A model generated the notes under the pieces. The model had not been told where the DNA came from. It worked only from the letters and a program-made list of their open reading frames with translations, and ran no database searches. Shown here in pieces: positions 57,658 through 64,000 of a stretch of 64,000 bases of DNA. Origin of the DNA: Candidatus Dietzia intestinipullorum (GTDB taxonomy: Bacteria > Actinomycetota > Actinomycetes > Mycobacteriales > Mycobacteriaceae); NCBI GenBank assembly GCA_019119635.1, contig DWWP01000041.1, forward strand, positions 83,772 through 147,771, read 5' to 3'. Position numbers and translations under genes: made by a program. Numbering within the stretch: position 1 is the stretch's first letter; each line of letters begins with the position of its first letter.

Positions 57658-58417
57658 CGCGACGAACCCACCCGAAGCCGGGGGGTCGGTCCCGGACTAC
57701 GCCGACGGTGCCGGGCTGCTCCGCCGGGTCGGTGCCCGGACACAACGGGCGGCCACCATGCGGGTCGCGGTGGCCGGGGCGGGCGTGGTCGGTCGCTCCA
57801 TCGCCCGCGAGTTGCGGGCGGGGGGCCACGACGTGCTGCTCCTCGACCGTCGCGCGGACGCACTCGAGGCGGACGAGATCCCCGGCGCGGAGCTGCGGGT
57901 CGGTGACGCGTGCGAGTTGAGCTTCCTGGCCGGGGTCGGCCTCGAACGATGCGACGTGGTGGTCGCCGCGACCGGCGACGACAAGGCGAATCTCGTGGTG
58001 AGCCTGCTGGCCAAGACCGAATTCGCCGTGCCCCGCGTGGTGGCCCGCGTCAACGATCCCCGCGACGAGTGGCTGTTCGATCAACGCTGGGGCGTCGACG
58101 TGGCGGTGTCCACTCCCCGACTGCTCGTCGCCATGGTGGAGGAGGCGGTCTCCGTCGGCGACGTGGTGCGCCTCCTCACACTGCGCCGGGGTGGCGCCAC
58201 CCTGCTCAGCATGACCCTGCCCGACCAGACCCCCCTGGCGGGCCGTCCTGTCTCGCGCGCACGGATCCCGACCGGCGCCGCGCTCGTGGCGATCCTGCGG
58301 GGCGGGCGGGTGATCGTCCCCGAGCCGGACGTGCCCTTCGAGCCGCACGACGAACTGCTCGTCGTGGCGGCCGGGGACATCGAGGAGGATCTGCGAAAGG
58401 CTCTGTTGACCGGCTGA
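57650..58417 (+). CDS. ceoC: TrkA-type potassium regulator 2 (CeoC-like)
   Basis: A 255-aa RCK protein with a 36-residue extra N-terminus before MRVAVAGAGVVGRSIAREL. The internal ATG at 57758 may be an alternative start, but the upstream ATG 57650 is coupled to ceoB and behind GGGGGAAGG. RCK_N is followed by a full RCK_C (GRPVSRARIPTGAALVAILR ... FEPHDELLVVA). Works presumably with CeoB as heteromer. Equals Rv2692. Confidence 0.9.
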   Translation: MSDATNPPEAGGSVPDYADGAGLLRRVGARTQRAATMRVAVAGAGVVGRSIARELRAGGHDVLLLDRRADALEADEIPGAELRVGDACELSFLAGVGLERCDVVVAATGDDKANLVVSLLAKTEFAVPRVVARVNDPRDEWLFDQRWGVDVAVSTPRLLVAMVEEAVSVGDVVRLLTLRRGGATLLSMTLPDQTPLAGRPVSRARIPTGAALVAILRGGRVIVPEPDVPFEPHDELLVVAAGDIEEDLRKALLTG

Positions 58418-59152
58418 TCACCGGCCGGCGGGGTCGGGAGCCGGGACGGTGACCGCGATCTCGCGTCCGTACCGCCACCCAGGGGCCAACGGCAGATCGT
58501 CCCCGCTCCAGAACCGCCCTGGGTCGTACCAACTACTGTCGCGCGCTGGAAGCAGGATCCCCGCGGCCTCGAGGGTCGTCCCGACGACCTCCGCGCAGTA
58601 CGCGGCCTCCACCCGCCGGGCCGGCGTCGCTCGCTGCCGGGTGCGTCGCCACGGGCGGGCGAACCGCTGGCGCTCGGGATCGTCGTCGTCTCCCTTCCCG
58701 CCCGGGCGGAGCCCGCCCCGCGCCGCCCATCGGCCCCGCACCCACCTCGCGGTCAGGCGGCCGGCAGACGGGAACGAGACCCCGTCGAGGCGCGCCACGC
58801 ACTCCAGTAGGGCGTCCTCGTGCGCCCGCCCGACCTCCGGTGTGATCTGCCGGAACCATCCACGTTGCCCGTAGGGGCCGGTCCACTGGCGCACCGCCGC
58901 CTCGAGGTCGTGCAGCTGCACGCCTCGCTGACGGCGGCCGGTCCACACGTCCGTCAGCGAGCGCCCCATCTCGGCGTGCCATATCAGGGGCGGCATGTCC
59001 TCCAGCACGATCGCGACCCCGACGTGGTTCACCGGTGCGTTGGTGAGTGTCTGGATGAGCCGGTCGGCGGTCGTGCGACCGCGGAACAGCCACAGGTCGC
59101 CGGTACGGGTGCGGTCGACCGCGGTGGCCAACGATACGGGGGCGACGCTCAT
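58418..59152 (-). CDS. Permuted papain-fold (YiiX/NlpC-like) putative hydrolase
   Basis: A 244-aa protein. TGDLWLFRGRTTADRLIQTLTNAPVNHVGVAIV fits the opening of circularly permuted NlpC/P60-type enzymes, with His in NHVGV. The candidate Cys lies late, in AAYCAEVVGTTLEAAGIL, as in YiiX-type proteins. No signal peptide is visible, so it may act in the cytoplasm. Substrate unknown. Its stop abuts the ceoC stop (convergent). Confidence 0.7.
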   Translation of the reverse strand: MSVAPVSLATAVDRTRTGDLWLFRGRTTADRLIQTLTNAPVNHVGVAIVLEDMPPLIWHAEMGRSLTDVWTGRRQRGVQLHDLEAAVRQWTGPYGQRGWFRQITPEVGRAHEDALLECVARLDGVSFPSAGRLTARWVRGRWAARGGLRPGGKGDDDDPERQRFARPWRRTRQRATPARRVEAAYCAEVVGTTLEAAGILLPARDSSWYDPGRFWSGDDLPLAPGWRYGREIAVTVPAPDPAGR

Positions 59153-59202
59153 GGCTCCGATCCTGCCAGCGCTGCGGTCGCCGTGGGCCTATCGTTGTGG
59201 GT

Positions 59203-59400
59203 ATGGCACCGCGTGGCAGGCAATGGCTCAAGGTCCTCGGGGCGGCCGGCCTCGTGGGGGTCGCGGCGTCCGGAGCACTGGTCGCGCGGGGCGAGCGTCA
59301 GCGGAGGTCGTACGAGTCGGACGAGATCCGGGAGCGTCTGCACGCCCGGTACGCACGCATCCAGTCGGGGCGGGATGCCGACGACCGCACCCGGGACTGA
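59203..59400 (+). CDS. 65-aa single-span membrane protein (unrecognised)
   Basis: ATG 59203 (MAPRGRQWLKVLGAAGL); a GTG two codons before is also open. One hydrophobic stretch at residues 8-28 follows a basic start, then a charged tail rich in Arg/Asp. TATCGT stands about 9 bp ahead of the ATG, compatible with a leaderless mRNA. No family recognised. It lies 33 bp ahead of hrpA and could share its transcript. Confidence 0.6.
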   Translation: MAPRGRQWLKVLGAAGLVGVAASGALVARGERQRRSYESDEIRERLHARYARIQSGRDADDRTRD

Positions 59401-59433
59401 CACGTACTGCTCGGCCGATATCCTGGCGGCATC

Positions 59434-62400
59434 ATGTCCACCCCTTTCGAGTCCGCCACCGGCCTGCGTCGTGCCAGGCACGACCTGCTCGAGCGTCTCG
59501 ACGAGGTCAGCACCCTCGACGCCCACCGCCTGCGCCGACGGATCCGGCGGGCCACGTCGGCCCAACTCCCGGAGCTCGAGGACCGTGTCGCGCGCGCCGC
59601 CGAGAACCTGCAGCGCCGGGCGGCCGCCATCCCGGTGCCGGAGTATCCCGCGCAGCTCCCGGTCTCCGACCGCAAGGACGAGATCGCCGATGCGATCCGG
59701 GCCAGCCAGGTGGTGGTGATCGCCGGCGAGACCGGTTCCGGAAAGACCACCCAGATTCCCAAGATCTGCCTCGAACTGGGCCGTGGTGTACGCGGGATGA
59801 TTGGTCACACCCAGCCCCGGCGCCTCGCCGCCAGGACCGTGGCCGAACGCATCTCACACGAACTCGGGCAGGACCCCGGTGGGCTCGTGGGCTCCGCCGT
59901 CCGCTTTGACGACCGCACCGGACCGGACACCGCCGTCAAGATCATGACGGACGGCCTGCTGCTCGCCGAGATCCGACGGGACCGGCTCCTCCGCGCCTAC
60001 GACACGATCGTCATCGACGAGGCGCACGAACGCAGCCTCAACATCGACTTCCTGCTCGGATACCTGCGGGAGATACTTCCTCGTCGGCCGGACCTCAAGG
60101 TCATCATCACCTCCGCCACTATCGATCCGGACCGGTTCGCCCGCCACTTCGCCGCTCCCGACGGCCGGCCCGCCCCCGTCATCGAGGTCTCGGGGCGGAC
60201 CTACCCGGTCGAAGTCCGATACCGACCTCTGCAGGTCCAGCACGGAGACCGGGTCGTCGACGTCGATCCGCTCGACGGACTCGCCGATGCCGTGGCCGAG
60301 CTGCTGTCGGAAGGCGACGGCGACATCCTGGTGTTCCTCTCCGGGGAACGGGAGATCCGAGATGCCGAGGAGGTGCTGCGTGGCCGGAAGTTCAGAAACG
60401 TCGAGATCTTCCCCCTGTTCGCCCGGCTGACCAACGCCGAACAACAGCGCGCGTTCCGCTCCCACTCCACCCGCCGCGTCGTGTTGTCGACCAACATCGC
60501 CGAGACCTCGGTGACCGTCCCCGGGATCCGCTACGTCGTGGACACCGGCCTGGCGAGGATCTCGAGATACTCGACCCGCACCAAGGTCCAGCGGCTGCCG
60601 ATCGAGCCCATTTCGCAGGCCTCCGCCGCCCAACGCGCCGGCCGGTGCGGCCGCGTCGCCGACGGCATCTGTATCCGCCTCTACTCCGAGGAGGACTTCG
60701 AGGCCCGTCCGGAGTTCACCGACCCGGAGATCCTCCGCACCAACCTGGCGTCGGTGATCCTGTCCATGGCCGACCTCGACCTCGGCGCCGTGGAGGCGTT
60801 CCCGTTCGTGGAACCGCCGGAACACAAGGCGATCCGGGACGGCATGACACTGCTAGCCGAGCTCGGGGCCCTCCGGGCCGGCGACGACGAGAGACCGCGG
60901 CTGACCGGGGCCGGACGTGACATGGCCGCGCTCCCGCTCGATCCCCGGCTGGCCCGCATGGTGGTGGAGGGCCACCGCAACGGATCCCTCGGGGACGTGC
61001 TTGTGGTGGTGGCAGCCCTCACCGTCCAGGACGTACGCGAGCGCCCCGCCGACGACCGTGACAAGGCCGATAGCTATCACCGACGCTTTGCTGATAAATC
61101 GTCGGATTTCCTCGGATACCTCAATCTCTGGCGGTACATCACCGAACAGCGCCGGGAACTCTCCGGCAGCGCGTTCCGCAAGATGTGCAGGACCGAGTAC
61201 CTGCACTGGCTCCGCATCCGCGAGTGGCAGGACCTCACCACCCAACTCAGGAGTATGGCCCGGGAGCGGGGGTGGCACCCCGGGTCCGACCGCGCAGCGG
61301 AGGACGATCTGCACAAGGCCCTCCTGGCAGGCCTGCTCACCAATGTGGGGATGCGCGAGGAGGACACCCGCGAGTTCCGCGGCACCCGCGGTATCCGGTT
61401 CCAGGTGTTCCCCGGATCCGACGTGTCCCGCAAGCCCCCTCGGTGGGTCATGGCATCCGAGCTCGTCGAGACCTCCAGGCTCTGGGCCCGAGGCGTCGCG
61501 AGGATCGACCCGGTGTGGATCGAGCAACTCGGCGAGCACCTCGTCCGCCGCCAGTACTCCGAACCCCATTGGTCGGACGCCCAGGGCGCCGCGATGGCCT
61601 ACGAGAAGGTCCTGCTCCTCGGCCTGCCCGTGGTCGAGAACCGCCGGATCCTGCTCTCCCGGGTCGACGCCCCACTCGCGCACGAGATGCTGGTCCGCGA
61701 CGGGATCGTCGGCGGACGCTGGGATACCCGGATCCCGGTGATCACCGAGAACGCCGCGGCGGTCACCGATGCACGGGAGTTGGAGACCCGCAGTCGGCGA
61801 CGCGATCTGGTGATCGACGACGAGGCCATGGTGGATTTCTATCTCGAACGGCTGCCCCGGGAGGTGACCTCTGGGCGGCACCTGGAGTCGTGGTGGAAGA
61901 AGTCGGGGCGCCGGGATCCGGAGTCACTGCGGATGCACCCGGAGGACATCCGCACCGCGCACGCCGCGCCGTCGGCCACGGACTTCCCGCCTACCTGGAG
62001 GCAGGGCGACCGGACTTTCGACCTCCGGTACGAGTTCGATCCGGGCGTGGATGCCGACGGCATCACCGTCCTCATCCCCCTCCCGCAGCTCTCCTCGGTC
62101 ACCACCGCGGGCTTCGAGTGGCTCGTCCCGGGGGTCCGGGAGGACCTCTACACCGAGATGTTGCGGACGCTGCCGAAGTATCTGCGCAGGATGTGCTCAC
62201 CTCCGGCCGAGTTCGCCGCGCTGCTGGCCGGCGATCTGACCCCCCGTTCAGCCCCCCTGCCGGTCGCGCTCGCCCATGCCCTGTCCGCGCGGATCGGCGT
62301 CACGGTCGACCCTCGGGAGTTCCACCCCGAGCAGCTCCCGGAGCATCTCCGGATGCGTTTCGAGATCGTGGACGGCGACCGTGTCGTCGATTCCGGTCCT

Positions 62401-63348
62401 GATCTCGGAGCGCTCCGTGCCCGGCTGGTCGACACGGTTCGGAACACGCTCAGCGACAGGCTGGTCCCGGACGACGGACCACACCGTCAGTGGACCGCCG
62501 AGAGTATCGGCGACCTCCCGGAGTCGGTCACCGGCGAGGTCGACGGCGTGACGGTCACGGTCTACCCGGCGTTGACGGTCCGCGACGACGGGATCCACCG
62601 GGTCGCGTGTGCGACGGAGGCAGAACGCCGGGGCACCCAGGCATCCGCCGTCCTCAGGATGCTGTCGGAGGGGTTGGTCTCCGCCTCGTCGATTCTCCGC
62701 GGGCGCCCGGTCGAACACCGTTTGGCGCTCACGCAGTATCCGCACGGCGGGGCGGACGCGCTGGTCGCGGACGCCTCGCTGGCGGCCCTGGGGCGAATCG
62801 TGGCCCGGAGGAAAGGGGCCCCGGTCTTGACGGTCGCGGCGTTCGAGGCGGTTCGCGAGACTGCCCGGGCCGAGGTGCCGGGCGCGGTCGCGTCAGCGAT
62901 CAGTGCTGCGGTGCCCGCGTTGGTCCGGGCTCAGGAGGTGTCCGCCCGGCTCGACTCCGCCCCTGCAGACCTGGCAGCCGACATCCGGCCGGGGTTGGAC
63001 TTCCTCGTGGGCAAGGGTTTCCTGGCCCGCCATCCGGCGGAACTGCTACCGGGACTCGACAGGCATGTTCGGGCGGCGGGTCTCAGGCTCGACCTGGCGG
63101 AGAAGGATCCCGCTCGACACCGCGACCTCACTCGGATATTGGATCGCTCGGAGGAGAAGGTCGAGGAATCGGTCCCCGCGCTCCGTCGTCGCCCCGGCGG
63201 CGCGCGGCTGGTCAGGGACCTCCGCTGGATGATCGCGGAACTGCGTGTCGGATTGTTCGCGCAGTCGCTCGGTACAGCGCGACCGGTGTCGCCTGAGCGG
63301 ATCGACAAGGCCGTTGCCTCAGCGCTCGCCTCCAAGACCTCCCGGTGA
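59434..63348 (+). CDS. hrpA: ATP-dependent RNA helicase HrpA
   Basis: A 1304-aa DEAH-box helicase. Motif I GETGSGKTTQ (about residues 97-106), motif Ia TQPRRLAARTVA, motif II DEAH, motif III TSATI, motif V VLSTNIAETSVT and motif VI QRAGRCGRV are intact. HA2 and OB-fold domains follow, then the long HrpA-specific DUF3418 C-terminal region. In E. coli HrpA takes part in mRNA processing and resolution of stalled ribosomes. Length matches full bacterial HrpA proteins. Confidence 0.96.
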   Translation: MSTPFESATGLRRARHDLLERLDEVSTLDAHRLRRRIRRATSAQLPELEDRVARAAENLQRRAAAIPVPEYPAQLPVSDRKDEIADAIRASQVVVIAGETGSGKTTQIPKICLELGRGVRGMIGHTQPRRLAARTVAERISHELGQDPGGLVGSAVRFDDRTGPDTAVKIMTDGLLLAEIRRDRLLRAYDTIVIDEAHERSLNIDFLLGYLREILPRRPDLKVIITSATIDPDRFARHFAAPDGRPAPVIEVSGRTYPVEVRYRPLQVQHGDRVVDVDPLDGLADAVAELLSEGDGDILVFLSGEREIRDAEEVLRGRKFRNVEIFPLFARLTNAEQQRAFRSHSTRRVVLSTNIAETSVTVPGIRYVVDTGLARISRYSTRTKVQRLPIEPISQASAAQRAGRCGRVADGICIRLYSEEDFEARPEFTDPEILRTNLASVILSMADLDLGAVEAFPFVEPPEHKAIRDGMTLLAELGALRAGDDERPRLTGAGRDMAALPLDPRLARMVVEGHRNGSLGDVLVVVAALTVQDVRERPADDRDKADSYHRRFADKSSDFLGYLNLWRYITEQRRELSGSAFRKMCRTEYLHWLRIREWQDLTTQLRSMARERGWHPGSDRAAEDDLHKALLAGLLTNVGMREEDTREFRGTRGIRFQVFPGSDVSRKPPRWVMASELVETSRLWARGVARIDPVWIEQLGEHLVRRQYSEPHWSDAQGAAMAYEKVLLLGLPVVENRRILLSRVDAPLAHEMLVRDGIVGGRWDTRIPVITENAAAVTDARELETRSRRRDLVIDDEAMVDFYLERLPREVTSGRHLESWWKKSGRRDPESLRMHPEDIRTAHAAPSATDFPPTWRQGDRTFDLRYEFDPGVDADGITVLIPLPQLSSVTTAGFEWLVPGVREDLYTEMLRTLPKYLRRMCSPPAEFAALLAGDLTPRSAPLPVALAHALSARIGVTVDPREFHPEQLPEHLRMRFEIVDGDRVVDSGPDLGALRARLVDTVRNTLSDRLVPDDGPHRQWTAESIGDLPESVTGEVDGVTVTVYPALTVRDDGIHRVACATEAERRGTQASAVLRMLSEGLVSASSILRGRPVEHRLALTQYPHGGADALVADASLAALGRIVARRKGAPVLTVAAFEAVRETARAEVPGAVASAISAAVPALVRAQEVSARLDSAPADLAADIRPGLDFLVGKGFLARHPAELLPGLDRHVRAAGLRLDLAEKDPARHRDLTRILDRSEEKVEESVPALRRRPGGARLVRDLRWMIAELRVGLFAQSLGTARPVSPERIDKAVASALASKTSR

Positions 63349-63371
63349 GACGGCACCGCGTGCCCGGCAGA

Positions 63372-63821
63372 TCACTGATGGCGCTCGCGGAGCGCGATGA
63401 TCTCGCGCTCGAAGTCGGCTGCTGAACTGAACTGCTTGTAGACAGAGGCGAAACGGAGATAGGCGACCTCATCGAGGTCCTGCAGCGGCCCCAGGATCGC
63501 CAGCCCGATCTCGTGGGCGGGGACTTCCGATACGCCGCCGGCCCGCACGGTGTCCTCTACCCGCTGCGCCAGTAGGCGGAGGTCGTCCTCGTCGACCGAT
63601 CGGCCCTGACATGCTCGACGGACGCCTCGCACCAGCTTGTCGCGGCTGAACGCTTCCGTCACGCCGTTGCGCTTGAGAACCGTGAGCAGCGGCGTCTCCA
63701 GCGTGGTGAACCGATGGCCGCACACCGGGCATTCGCGACGCCTGCGGATCGCCTGGCCCTCGTCGACCGACCGCGAGTCGATCACCCTGGAGTCATCGTT
63801 CTGGCATGCCGGGCAGTACAT
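63372..63821 (-). CDS. nrdR: Transcriptional repressor NrdR
   Basis: A 149-aa protein started at ATG 63821 ([17 protein letters not shown]). The zinc ribbon uses CPAC and CPVCGHRF; the ATP-cone domain has [24 protein letters not shown]. It senses dATP/ATP and represses ribonucleotide reductase genes. Convergent with hrpA. A longer frame upstream of the ATG has no family similarity. Confidence 0.97.
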   Translation of the reverse strand: MYCPACQNDDSRVIDSRSVDEGQAIRRRRECPVCGHRFTTLETPLLTVLKRNGVTEAFSRDKLVRGVRRACQGRSVDEDDLRLLAQRVEDTVRAGGVSEVPAHEIGLAILGPLQDLDEVAYLRFASVYKQFSSAADFEREIIALRERHQ

Positions 63822-63934
63822 TCCAGCTGCGCCCTTCGTCGTCCGGGTCCTCACACGCCGCCTCGACCGGACCGGGGCAGCGCAGGGACTGTCGTGCGAC
63901 GTCCCGCACCCATCCTAGGAGGCACCCGGGGGTC

Positions 63935-64000
63935 TCACGCGTAGGCGGGCCCGCCAATGAGCGCCAGTGCGAGGAGCAACGCGAGCCCGACTACGATGCC
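63935..64000 (-). CDS. 3' end of an unidentified gene ending in a membrane helix
   Basis: On the minus strand the last codons before TGA (63937-63935) read GIVVGLALLLALALIGGPAY-A, a hydrophobic C-terminal segment. The rest is outside the window. In M. tuberculosis the gene beyond nrdR encodes a LysM cell-division suppressor (Rv2719c), whose C-terminus is soluble. This tail does not look like that, so the gene may differ. The 63822-63934 gap holds CCTAGGAGG-like sequence but no gene. Confidence 0.4.
   Translation of the reverse strand, partial: GIVVGLALLLALALIGGPAYA

Overview
This window is a chromosomal segment of a high-GC actinobacterium of the mycolic-acid group (Mycobacteriales/Corynebacteriales). 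The gene order follows the Mycobacterium tuberculosis chromosome over two blocks: alaS-relA-secDF-ruvCAB-pdxTS-pimA-thrS, and zapE-ribD-like-aftC-msrB-hemQ/Y/E-dxs-ceoBC-nrdR. PIM-synthesis genes (pimA, acyltransferase, phosphatidylinositol-phosphate synthase) and an AftC-type arabinofuranosyltransferase indicate a mycolata cell envelope. A genus such as Dietzia is plausible, but that is inference.

Layout. 1-4495 (minus): start of aroE, mltG, ruvX, alaS. 4508-4889: mostly noncoding, with intertwined inverted repeats and a possible tiny membrane protein. 4890-12759: rarA, a Tat-exported phosphodiesterase, aspS, hisS, a metallo-beta-lactamase-fold hydrolase and a membrane-anchored cyclophilin. 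12805-24683 (minus): relA, apt, secF, secD, yajC, ruvB, ruvA, ruvC (behind a LexA box), yebC, pdxT, tesB, pdxS. 24741-30721 (minus): a LemA-like protein, pimA, the PIM acyltransferase, the phosphatidylinositol-phosphate synthase, a HIT-family phosphorylase and thrS. 30939-31509: tRNA-Val(CAC) on minus, then tRNA-Gly, tRNA-Cys and tRNA-Val(GAC) on plus.

31513-40666 is a 9.15-kb integrated element flanked by 52-bp direct repeats (one mismatch) that are the 3' part of tRNA-Val(GAC). It carries a tyrosine integrase, an XRE-type regulator and a 56-aa protein on minus. Across a divergent operator-rich promoter region it carries an excisionase-like HTH protein, a zinc-ribbon/HNH protein, a Prim-Pol, a primase-helicase-type ATPase, a WhiB-like protein, a small HNH protein, several unknown small proteins and one HK97-type major capsid protein. 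No portal, terminase large subunit, protease or tail gene is present. It therefore looks like a compact phage satellite that depends on a helper. It sits at the locus and tRNA-Val target used by phiRv2 in M. tuberculosis.

40758-64000 returns to conserved backbone: an acetyltransferase, zapE, a RibD-type reductase, a lipoprotein alpha/beta-hydrolase lacking the nucleophilic Ser, aftC, msrB; hemQ, hemY, hemE (coproporphyrin-dependent heme synthesis); a DUF3000 protein, an RNase D-like exonuclease, dxs, an RNA methyltransferase; a KimA-like potassium permease divergent from two TrkA-type regulators (CeoB/CeoC); a papain-like hydrolase, a tiny membrane protein, hrpA, nrdR, and the 3' end of one more gene.
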